The translations under genes and the position numbers were made by a program. From Numida meleagris (lineage: Eukaryota; Chordata; Aves; Galliformes; Numididae), in NCBI RefSeq assembly GCF_002078875.1, contig NC_034409.1:13148434-13212433 (forward strand): 64,000 nucleotides of DNA. The letters run 5' to 3'. Below, one piece after another: positions 39,601-45,075 of this stretch. The number at the start of each line of letters is the position of its first letter. Within the stretch, counting starts at the first letter, position 1. The notes beneath the pieces were generated by a model. That model did not search any database and had not been told where the DNA came from. It saw nothing but the letters and a program-made list of their open reading frames with translations.

Positions 39601-41049
39601 ATTAAAGGAGAATTAGAAGATAGAAAAATGGTACACTGCAATACAAAAGTAATCCCTTGTCATTGAGAGGCTATTGCAGGTTAAAACCATTTCAGAGAGA
39701 GGAAGAAAACTGGCTGCTTTTTTCCCCCCTTTTAAACTTCTCCTAGAAGTTATTATGACATGTTCTATCTTAATATGTACTATTTCACAGTAATTAGAGG
39801 GGAAAAAAAAAAATCAAGAAGGCAGAAATGGCTGAGGAAACAAACTGTTCTGGGAAAGCAAACGCTCGGCTGAGTAATCATGTTTTATCACCCCTCCATT
39901 ACGAAGTCCTAAATTCAGTATCACGTGTAAACAAACTTACCTGTAATGTGTTTAGAAGAGTCTTCATCACATAAGTCTTTCCGCTAGATGTATGTCCATA
40001 GATAAAGATGGATGGAAAACTCAACTGCTGACGCTAGGGAGAAAAACAAGTTTAAGAAGAAAATTGTTGCTATTTTGATACCTCTTCTGCTTTGTTCTGT
40101 TGGCTTTTTTTGTTTGCTTGTTTTCAACAGCGGATTTATCAATGAAGTTTTCCACAAAAAAAACTTATCCTCAAAACTGAGGTATTAACTATAAAATATG
40201 CCAATTAACATTGACACCATGATTACATTGATACCATGATCACTGAAATGCTAAGAGAATAAGTCTCATGAATCAAATGTCACATAAAGCTACCTGTGAA
40301 ACTGCTGTAACGTGAGGACACATTTTTCATGAAAGAAAATTTAAATAGGAGCACGTGAATAGAAAAACAGTAGGCTCTTAATTCAAATTGATTAACTAAC
40401 AAACAAATTTCAGGCAAGGGCAAACAGGCAACCTCTACATTGTCATAACTTCTACAAATACAAGATGCTTTTCTTTAGCACTACAAAATCTTATGGACGG
40501 CAAAAGAACTACTAAGAATCATGTACCTAAAATTCAGACAGGCAAATATAACAGTTGAGCAAATAGAATTTCTATGCTGTCACTTAAAAAAAAAAAAAAA
40601 AAAAAGTACCCCAGAACTTAAGACCAGGGAGAAAGACAGACTTGGTTCCATTTTTGGAACAAAGCTAATACCAGGAACTACCACGGAGAAACAAGGCTTC
40701 AGAGAGAGCAAGGCACTAACTTTTGTAAGTTTTTGTGGTTCCATTCAGCTACAAATGAAGTTTTCAACCTTCAAACTTACTGGAACCTATCAGTCAAACA
40801 CTGATGTTAAAGATGTGTAACTAAAGAAACAAGATGTAACCAAACTACATTCATAATAACATCACAAAAACTCCACTTTTACTCCAAGATAACAAAACAA
40901 CATTGTTCCACTCAAATACACAATGCAGAAAGCACTACCTCTCCAAATATCGACAGCAACATGGACACTTGGGATTCTCGACAAGGCACCAAACTTTCCA
41001 AGCAAAGGAGAGTAGCTGGTGGATAAGCTGGATGTTCGAGATAAGGCAT
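10082..41049 (-). CDS. ORC5: ORC5, origin recognition complex subunit 5 (12 coding exons, 3' end missing)
   Basis: ORC5 is an AAA+ family subunit of the nuclear origin recognition complex, which loads the MCM helicase at replication origins. On the minus strand twelve exons join in phase: 41049-40939, 40033-39941, 35567-35370, 32027-31953, 29592-29481, 29128-28998, 25754-25706, 25168-25078, 23661-23609, 21959-21847, 19128-19081 and 10192-10082. They encode 395 residues that match vertebrate ORC5 throughout. Walker A is GHTSSGKT (about residues 50-57). Walker B lies around residues 132-140 and spans the exon 3/4 junction. The C-terminal half carries the lid and winged-helix region ([60 protein letters not shown]). 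Vertebrate ORC5 is about 435 residues, so roughly 50 C-terminal residues should lie left of base 1. All introns are GT-AG. Probable promoter: the CpG island at 43520-44085. Identity rests on remembered family sequence, but the exon-by-exon agreement is strong. Confidence 0.97.
12030..12122 (-). mobile_element. CR1 LINE 3'-terminal fragment
   Basis: The reversed CR1 end ACAGAATCACAAAATGGTTG is followed by AGACTGGAAGGCACTTTTGG and then ATCTGATCCAACCACC. The copy is divergent and seems to carry a small internal GGAGGTGCCT-type insertion. Confidence 0.78.
12750..12935. repeat. Possible unclassified repeat
   Basis: The segment is more GC-rich than the surrounding intron and abuts two CR1 fragments. 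It reads like repeat-derived sequence, but I cannot place it in a family. Confidence 0.25.
12940..13050 (+). mobile_element. Divergent CR1 LINE fragment
   Basis: The stretch GAGAGCTGGACTGCTTAACC, TTGAGAAGAAAAGG and GGGGATCTCATCAG follows the CR1 segment normally reading GAGCTGGGCTTGTTCAGCCT then GGAGAAGAGAAGG. It is old and degraded. Confidence 0.6.
13140..13430 (-). mobile_element. Divergent CR1 LINE fragment, opposite orientation
   Basis: AAAAGTCTTTCCCTTACACC, TGTTTCAGCTTATGCCC, CCTCCCCTCATAGGACAAGT and CCAGATGTGGCCC follow the reversed CR1 order. It lies head-to-head with the plus-oriented fragment just to its left, so these are two insertions or one rearranged copy. The 79-codon plus-strand frame here is a chance frame. 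Confidence 0.65.
17963..18820 (+). mobile_element. CR1 LINE, 3' 0.86 kb
   Basis: It starts inside the reverse-transcriptase region (codons for [14 protein letters not shown], equivalent to the CR1 FADDTKL region). It runs through the CR1 3' coding part (GAGCTGGGCTTGTTTAGCTT, GCCCAGAGACACTGAGGATG) and ends AACCCAAGCCATTCTATGAT. Stops and frameshifts break the frame. It is 5'-truncated, as is usual for CR1, and lies in ORC5 intron 11 antisense to the gene. Confidence 0.93.
19081..19128 (-). CDS. ORC5: ORC5 coding exon 11 (residues 343-358)
   Basis: A 48-nt phase-0 exon encodes [16 protein letters not shown], a basic segment one residue different from human. The acceptor is CCATTGTTTTACAG and the donor is AAG|GTATCT. 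Skipping it would keep the reading frame. Confidence 0.96.
19129..21846. other. ORC5 intron 10
   Basis: A 2.7-kb AT-rich intron. Only simple sequence such as a short AAAC run near 19733 was noticed. Confidence 0.85.
21847..21959 (-). CDS. ORC5: ORC5 coding exon 10 (split codon 305, residues 306-342)
   Basis: The exon reads [20 protein letters not shown], then [17 protein letters not shown]. It belongs to the winged-helix half and is among the most conserved ORC5 stretches. The acceptor is TTTCTGTTACAG and the donor is AAG|GTAAAG. Confidence 0.97.
21960..23608. other. ORC5 intron 9
   Basis: A 1.6-kb intron whose donor is the weak GTGCCA. It contains the hairpin at 22195. Nothing else recognised. 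Confidence 0.85.
22195..22224. repeat. Perfect 12-bp inverted repeat, 6-nt loop
   Basis: ACTCCTTACAGA, loop TTTTTC, TCTGTAAGGAGT. It lies in ORC5 intron 9, about 240 bases upstream of exon 10. Confidence 0.95.
23609..23661 (-). CDS. ORC5: ORC5 coding exon 9 (split codon 287, residues 288-304, split 305)
   Basis: A 53-nt exon encodes [17 protein letters not shown] with split Ser and Gly codons at its ends. It matches the human SQWEKLQ...GQLKG segment in length. The acceptor CTGTCTTTTAG is strong. The only donor that keeps phase with exon 10 is AAAG|GTGCCA, which departs from consensus at positions +4 to +6. Confidence 0.88.
23662..25077. other. ORC5 intron 8
   Basis: A 1.4-kb AT-rich intron. 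Overlapping 75- and 93-codon frames at 23944-24241 are unrecognised and probably chance. Confidence 0.85.
25078..25168 (-). CDS. ORC5: ORC5 coding exon 8 (split codon 257, residues 258-286, split 287)
   Basis: The exon reads [20 protein letters not shown], then QTVYLREIS, a highly conserved ORC5 segment. The acceptor is GCTTGGTGCAG and the donor is CCAG|GTATTT. It ends with two bases of a Ser codon. Confidence 0.96.
25169..25705. other. ORC5 intron 7
   Basis: A 0.5-kb intron. Nothing recognised inside. Confidence 0.88.
25706..25754 (-). CDS. ORC5: ORC5 coding exon 7 (residues 241-256, split codon 257)
   Basis: A 49-nt exon encodes [16 protein letters not shown] plus one base of an Ala codon. 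The acceptor is CTTTCTGTAG and the donor is GAAG|GTAAGC. It corresponds to the human AVLNFPKYCEPVV segment. Confidence 0.93.
26003..26017. repeat. T15 homopolymer
   Basis: About fifteen T in ORC5 intron 6. Confidence 0.95.
26500..27430 (-). mobile_element. CR1 LINE, 3' portion
   Basis: On the plus strand it begins with the reversed CR1 3' end (AGAATCATAGAATC, GGTTGGAAAACACCTCCAAG). It continues through the conserved CR1 segments for TTCCAGTGCCTCACCA, TTGCAGTGAGGGACTC and GACAATGGGGGACAGTG-like sequence. It is 5'-truncated and its frames are broken. The copy is interrupted at about 27421-27526 by the tRNA-Gly gene, and a few tens of bases of weaker CR1 similarity may follow on the far side. 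Confidence 0.9.
27436..27442 (-). terminator. Pol III terminator of tRNA-Gly
   Basis: A run of seven T on the minus strand starts five bases after the tRNA discriminator base. This is the standard Pol III stop signal. Confidence 0.85.
27448..27518 (-). tRNA. tRNA-Gly (anticodon CCC)
   Basis: The 71-nt cloverleaf is intact on the minus strand. The acceptor stem GCGCCGC/GCGGCGC pairs perfectly, followed by discriminator A. The anticodon arm CAAGA/TCTTG encloses loop TTCCCAT, giving anticodon CCC, and the T arm CCGGG/CCCGG encloses TTCGAAT. Internal Pol III promoter A box (TGGTGTAGTGG) and B box (GGTTCGAATCC) are present. It closely matches vertebrate tRNA-Gly-CCC as I know it. No CCA is encoded, as expected for a eukaryote. 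It lies in ORC5 intron 6 on the ORC5 strand, inside a CR1 copy, and looks functional. Confidence 0.96.
28998..29128 (-). CDS. ORC5: ORC5 coding exon 6 (split codon 197, residues 198-240)
   Basis: After completing the Gly codon the exon reads [19 protein letters not shown], then [17 protein letters not shown] and LKELQHL. This is the helical lid region after the ATPase core. The acceptor is TTTAAATAG and the donor is CTG|GTGAGA. Confidence 0.97.
29129..29480. other. ORC5 intron 5
   Basis: A 352-base intron, the shortest in the gene. Nothing recognised inside. Confidence 0.88.
29481..29592 (-). CDS. ORC5: ORC5 coding exon 5 (residues 160-196, split codon 197)
   Basis: The exon reads [18 protein letters not shown], then [19 protein letters not shown], plus the first base of a Gly codon. 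This covers the AAA+ sensor-1 strand region. The acceptor is CTCTTTGTAG and the donor is ATAG|GTAATA. The 112-nt length shifts phase, and exon 6 compensates exactly. Confidence 0.96.
29593..31952. other. ORC5 intron 4
   Basis: A 2.4-kb intron with the hairpin at 31107 and T-rich runs near 31570-31594. No other feature seen. Confidence 0.85.
31107..31136. repeat. 13-bp inverted repeat with one mismatch, 4-nt loop
   Basis: CTTCCAAGGAATA, loop GGCT, TATCCCTTGGAAG. One A/C mispair in the stem. It lies in ORC5 intron 4. Confidence 0.9.
31953..32027 (-). CDS. ORC5: ORC5 coding exon 4 (residues 135-159), Walker B
   Basis: Twenty-five codons begin [14 protein letters not shown] and end FLRLQEL. With the end of exon 3 they form the Walker B strand VYVVLDRAE. 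As in other ORC5 proteins, the Asp is not followed directly by Glu, unlike the canonical DE of active AAA+ ATPases. The acceptor is TTTTGTTAAAG and the donor is TTG|GTGAGT. Confidence 0.95.
32028..35369. other. ORC5 intron 3
   Basis: A 3.3-kb AT-rich intron. No repeat family, RNA gene or credible coding frame recognised. Confidence 0.85.
35370..35567 (-). CDS. ORC5: ORC5 coding exon 3 (residues 69-134)
   Basis: Sixty-six codons begin [12 protein letters not shown], contain [13 protein letters not shown] and end DQTVYV, the hydrophobic strand leading into Walker B. The acceptor is CCCCTCCAG and the donor is GTT|GTAAGT. The least conserved part is the linker around [12 protein letters not shown]. 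Confidence 0.96.
36577..36616. repeat. (GT)20 microsatellite
   Basis: Forty bases of uninterrupted GT in ORC5 intron 2. Likely length-polymorphic. Confidence 0.98.
37100..37394 (+). mobile_element. CR1 LINE, 3' 0.3 kb
   Basis: AACTAGTGACAGGACAAGAG, GGGCTGCCCAGGGAGGTGGT and CTTGGAGATTCTATGATACT are typical of the CR1 3' end. A 75-codon frame (37083-37310) retains the CR1 ORF2 C-terminal pattern [20 protein letters not shown]. It is less decayed than the other intronic copies. It lies in ORC5 intron 2, antisense. Confidence 0.93.
39941..40033 (-). CDS. ORC5: ORC5 coding exon 2 (residues 38-68), Walker A
   Basis: The acceptor is TTTTTCTCCCTAG and the donor is CAG|GTAAGT, close to consensus. 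The 31 codons begin [13 protein letters not shown] and contain the P-loop GHTSSGKT that binds the ATP phosphates. The exon is in phase 0 at both ends. Confidence 0.97.
40034..40938. other. ORC5 intron 1
   Basis: A 0.9-kb intron with an A20 run. The 99-codon plus-strand frame across it has no recognisable domain. Confidence 0.85.
40586..40605. repeat. A20 homopolymer
   Basis: Twenty consecutive A in ORC5 intron 1. Confidence 0.97.
40939..41049 (-). CDS. ORC5: ORC5 coding exon 1 (residues 1-37)
   Basis: The exon opens with ATG at 41049-41047 (A at -3) and reads MPYLEH, then an extra stretch, then [15 protein letters not shown]. It ends at donor GAG|GTAGTG. Human ORC5 starts MPHLEN and reaches CRESQV after ten residues; here the same Cys is residue 23, so about 13 codons look inserted. 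The exon body may begin at 41059, after CTACAG, if an untranslated exon in the CpG island is spliced on. That acceptor has a poor pyrimidine tract, so the 5' boundary is inferred. Confidence 0.88.
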
Positions 41050-41059
41050 TTTGATGTTC

Positions 41060-43519
41060 CTGTAGTTAGGATCCTAAACATGCATGTCCCTCCTGAAGTG
41101 TGGAGACAAGAAATACAGTCATCTGGAAAATAAAAAGTTTTGATTACAATTTGCTGTCACATACCATAAAGCAGAATACTAAGCAGGAATTTATATTACA
41201 TCTAAACAGACATTCTAATGGCAGTAGAGGCTGAACCTTCCCACAAATATTCCACTACATTTTGTTGCCGTGTGACAGATGGCAGCAGAGGGGCAGTCTG
41301 ACAAAATGGTGTCTGATGTTGAAGTACCGATGAAGTGAAGGTATGTCACTGAATTCCTTCATGCAGAAAAAAAATGAACCTGTTGACATTCACTGACACT
41401 TGCTGAATGTCTACAGAGACCAAACCGTGGATATTAATACAATGGAAGCTGGATCATGTAGGCAACATTTTCCTAGTAATGATGTCATCATAGTAGCTGT
41501 GAAATAGGGATCATCTTTGCAGGTGCAGATTTTTACGAGCACAGCATGCAGGGTCTTGTTCATTGCTGGCAACAACGCATAGTTAATGGTGGTCACTATG
41601 TTGAAGAAATAGAGTTTTGTAGCTGAGAATTCACTCTATCAAGCGGTATTACCGTGCTATTTGTATCTGATGTTGTTTCCATAGAAATAAGTAGGAGGCA
41701 TTACTTTTGGAGCAACCTACATATTATGCAGGGTTGAAAGACCTCATTAAAATTGGGCTCTACTACGTAAGGCATTATATAGCCATTTTCACACAAGGTA
41801 GATTCAAAAAATTCAAATAAAAATGGAAAGGTATGCAATATATCAGAAAATAAGTATATAATAAGGAATTGTCACAAATTTAACTAACTGGAGAAACACG
41901 TATTTTGGTCTGTCTTTATACACATTTGAAGAACAAGGTAATAAAGTGAGAAAAGGCAATTAGTCACAGACGATCACCTCCCTGGACAGACAATAAGTTA
42001 CGATCTGCAAGTAACAGGGAACAGGCAGGGCATAAGGAAAGATAAGGATGACAAAATAATAGCTCTTCAGATGTTAACAGGAAAGCATCGTAAACCAAGC
42101 TTAAAGCAGCGGTAACATACAAAGAAAACCCATCTGATGGTAAAGTCCAGAAATACTGATCAAAAATAGCAGAAGCTCAGTTACCAGACCAATTAGGTCC
42201 AGGTAAAGCTGTAACACTGATCACATCCTTTTAGACAAGGACAAGACAGGAAATACTGGAGGTCTGACTGTCCGCTCACTGGAAAGGCTGCATTTTAGTT
42301 ATAAAACACGGAAGAACAACTCAGTTCTCCTGCACCTTCTAAAACTGCTGTAAAGATATGACGTAAGTAAAGAAGTTTTTCCTCCCGTTTACATGGAACT
42401 TCCTGTGTCCAGTTTGTGCCCATTGCTCCTTGTTCGGTCGCTGAGCATGACACATACATTTGAGGAGAAAGACTTGTTCTTCTTTTTCTACACTTTGCCT
42501 TCAGTATTTTCAATGTCTCAGCATTTCAAATTACACTTATTTGGAAGTAAGCACATCACACCTACCAAGGACTACTTAAAAAACTACATCTAAATCAATC
42601 TGAAAAACAGAGAAGTCAAAAATTACAAGTATGAGAAACTCAAGTAATGCAGCTATAGAAAAAAAAAACAACCAGATACGTGGTTGCATGTATCAGGCAA
42701 TTTTTTTTTGCATACCAAAAACCATTCAACTAGACCTGGCCCATTCTCTCAGGTCAGCTTTGAAAAGGTCTGCCTGCTTGTCTCCTGTACGAATTTAAGT
42801 GTCTTCAAAAACAGAATGACAATTTTTAAAAAAGAATAGCTCAAAGTTTCTCTCTTCAAATGAGCTACAAGTAATTACTAAAGACAGAAGGAAAAATTTT
42901 GCCTCCACAACAGGGGACAACTGAAGACAGAAAGTTTTGGACAGGGCTGAAAGGCATGTGGTGTGAATGTAAGGGCTGCCCTGCACTGACTGTGCTGCCT
43001 AGGGCTTAGCACAGTGCCCTGAGCACACCTGAAGCCATTTGAGATGCAGAACAGCTCCAATCTGCCGACTGCATCCTATCTGTCAGCCCATGAAGATGCT
43101 TCTGAACCATGTCACCTTACACCAAACACACTTAAGCCACGGAATGAAAAATCTGCACCTCTGCTGACTATATACAGGCGTCTCATCCTTCAACAGGATC
43201 TCATTGTAGAGTCCACATGAGAAAGGACACCTGGCACAAAGTTTTCAGGGAATAACTAGTTTAGACTAAATGGCTACACTGCCAAAATGCTGGCATCATC
43301 AGCCCAAGCTTGAACTCAAGATGTGTGGGGAGACTGTGCATGCGGCTCCAACCAGACCAGGAGGAGCACTTACTTTCAAGGCGAGCCTGGTGAAGTTGCA
43401 GAAAGCACCACTCAGCCAGAAGTCATGGCAGGATCTGACACCTTAGGAGGATGCCTCTCAGCCCACTGCTCTCAGAACTTACCCCTGGCACGTCCTTCTA
43501 TGCTTTATCACGGAAACTG
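41060..43519. other. Putative 5'UTR intron of ORC5
   Basis: Lies between the CpG island and the first coding exon. It contains the mariner derivative at 41.2-41.7 kb. The rest (41.7-43.5 kb) has no recognised gene, and GC content rises toward the island. Confidence 0.55.
41235..41717 (+). mobile_element. Mariner (Galluhop-type) deletion derivative
   Basis: The left part encodes the mariner transposase N-terminal pattern, decayed (VTEFLHAEK-like, then IH.HLLNVYRDQTVD). It runs almost directly into the C-terminal part: GGTGCAGATTTTTACGAGCA and TTGTTCATTGCTGGCAACAA. It ends in CATTACTTTTGGAGCAACC, a typical mariner terminal inverted repeat, next to TA. The catalytic middle is missing, so it is a non-autonomous derivative. 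No matching left terminal repeat was seen. It starts about 180 bases upstream of the first ORC5 coding exon. Confidence 0.85.
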
Positions 43520-43910
43520 AGTGAATCCGAGACAAGGCTCGTAGCCCTGCTCCCCCCCGGCCCTTGGGCCGCCTCCGCCCCGCAGGACAGCGGCTCACAG
43601 AGGCTCCCCCGCCCGCCCGACGCCCCCACGCCTGGTGGGCTGAAGACGGAGCGAGGGTGCAGAGGGCAGCTCGGGTCAGGACGCGGCAGGGACCCAGCGC
43701 TCCCCGGCGCCATGTCCTCGCCTCACCTCACCGCCCCGCGGCGGGCGTTCACTCCCACTCCTGCCCGGCCGCAGGGCTAGACAGTCCCTCACCTCACTCC
43801 CCGGCCGCCCGCTCCCCGCGGCAGTTCAACCATCACCTCACTCCGCACTGCTCCCGCGCCCACGCCGCCCCGCCGCTGATGGACAGCCGGCTCCCGCGAT
43901 CGCCTTCTGC

Positions 43911-43980
43911 ACATGCGCACCGCGCAACCAGTCCCCCTTTCCTCGTGCAGTGCGCAGGCGCGGAGCCTGCACGCATGCGC
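43911..43980. promoter_or_regulatory. Cluster of NRF1-like sites
   Basis: Three GCGCA/TGCGC-rich half-palindromes (43911, 43951 and 43971) fall within 70 bases and resemble the NRF1 motif YGCGCAYGCGCR. This is common in CpG-island promoters of housekeeping genes. Confidence 0.5.
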
Positions 43981-44022
43981 CCTAGCGACATGACGCTCCC
44001 TGCCGTCAGCGTGCACCTGGTA

Positions 44023-44042
44023 GCGCGGGAAAAGGCGGGAAA
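44023..44042. promoter_or_regulatory. Two adjacent E2F-like sites
   Basis: GCGCGGGAAAA (44023-44033) is directly followed by GGCGGGAAA (44034-44042). Both fit the E2F consensus TTTSSCGC read on the opposite strand. They sit at the upstream edge of the CpG island relative to ORC5. Binding is inferred. Confidence 0.55.
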
Positions 44043-44085
44043 GGACGGCAGAGGCTGTGCGGAACCTTCCGTCACCGGGGCGGAA

Positions 44086-44320
44086 TGGAATCTCTCAGTT
44101 GGAAGGGAGTTTCAGTGATCATCAAGTTCAGGGCTATCCAGAAATTAAAGCTTGCTAATGAGGTTTGTCCATATGCCTCTGAATACTCACAGACATGGGG
44201 CATCAACCTCCTCAGTAGGAAGCCTATGGCCGTCCTCACTCTTCAGAAACTTTTCCTGTTGCTCACTCGACCTCCCAGCACAGCTTTGTGCCATTCCACC
44301 ACGTTCCCAAGGGGTAGAGC
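44086..44320 (-). mobile_element. Old CR1-like fragment abutting the CpG island
   Basis: AATCTCTCAGTTGGAAGGGA resembles a reversed CR1 3' end. GACATGGGGCATCAACCTCC, TCAGTAGGAAGCCTATGG and CTCTTCAGAAACTTTTCCTG follow the reversed CR1 order seen elsewhere in the window. Divergence is high, so the limits are approximate. Confidence 0.6.
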
Positions 44321-44339
44321 CTGGCACCTCCCTCTGCAA

Positions 44340-44552
44340 TGGCACTATCGTAACGGTGAAACAGTGGTCACCTCCACTGGTGCAGATTCTTACAAGCGCA
44401 GCGTGCAGGCTCTTGTTCATCGCTGGCGGAAATACATAGCTAATGGTGGTGACTGTGGAAAAGTAGTGTTTTGCTCAATCAAACAGAGTTATTGTGTTCT
44501 TTGTTGTCATTTCCATGGAAATAAATAGGAGGCATTACTTTTGGAGTGACCT
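44340..44552 (+). mobile_element. Mariner (Galluhop-type) 3' fragment
   Basis: It matches the right half of the copy at 41.2-41.7 kb: ACTGGTGCAGATTCTTACAA, codons for ALVHRWRKYIANGGD (the transposase C terminus), TTTCCATGGAAATAAATAGG and CATTACTTTTGGAGTGACC. The left side is lost and old CR1 sequence abuts it. Same orientation as the other copy. Confidence 0.83.
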
Positions 44553-44989
44553 GTGTATATGCAGCCCAAGACAATTCCTCTTCACTCAGTGCAGCTCAGG
44601 CAAGACAGAAGGTTGGACGCTCATGCTTTACAGGCATTGATGGATCAGGCTGCAGTCCCTCCCAGGGTCACTTCAGCACCTGTAAATGCATTTTGCATCA
44701 AAGCGGCGAGTCTCATTTTCACTGTTCCATCCCCAGTTACACTGATTTTATTTTTCTAGGATTTGGGTGGTTATGCAGTGAGCTAGTTCAGGGAACAAGT
44801 CCAGCTGAAATTAAACCAAAGCAAAAAACAATCATTTTAGAATAGCCTCACTTCCAAAACCCTAGTTATTGAGTGGGACCACCACTACTCTCATTCAGCT
44901 TTTAATCTAGAATTCAGACAAAATACCCAGTAGTAAAACTGTTTGTTGATCCAAAGTGGTACTGTTATTATCGTGAGGTAGTAAATAAA

Positions 44990-45075
44990 AATATATCCCT
45001 TTTTTAACTTAATATAATAATATAATCCCTTTTATATCCCTTAATATAATCCCTTAATATATCCCTTTTTTAATT
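44990..45075. repeat. AT-rich tandem repeat (TTAATATAATCCCTT units)
   Basis: ATATCCCTT and TTAATATAATCCCTT units recur about five times with slight variation. It lies just upstream of the mariner and CpG-island block. Confidence 0.85.

Larger units (their letters stand above)
35568..39940. other. ORC5 intron 2
   Basis: A 4.4-kb intron containing the (GT)20 microsatellite and one CR1 copy. The remainder is unremarkable AT-rich sequence. Confidence 0.85.
43520..44085 (-). promoter_or_regulatory. CpG island, probable ORC5 promoter and untranslated first exon
   Basis: This is the only CpG-dense, GC-rich stretch in an otherwise AT-rich window. It contains NRF1-like sites (ACATGCGCAC at 43911, TGCGCAGGCG at 43951, ACGCATGCGC at 43971) and two E2F-like sites (GCGCGGGAAAA at 44023, GGCGGGAAA at 44034). 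It lies 2.5 kb upstream of the ORC5 start codon with no other gene nearby. E2F control would suit a replication gene. Long open frames here (up to 184 codons on the plus strand) are low-complexity Pro/Arg-rich frames expected in GC-rich DNA. No TATA box was seen. The transcription start and first donor cannot be fixed from sequence alone. Confidence 0.75.

Noticed and set aside
43564..44118. 184-codon plus-strand open frame in the CpG island
   Set aside because: Pro/Arg/Ala/His-rich low-complexity translation, open because of GC content. Overlapping frames are open on both strands and no domain is recognisable.
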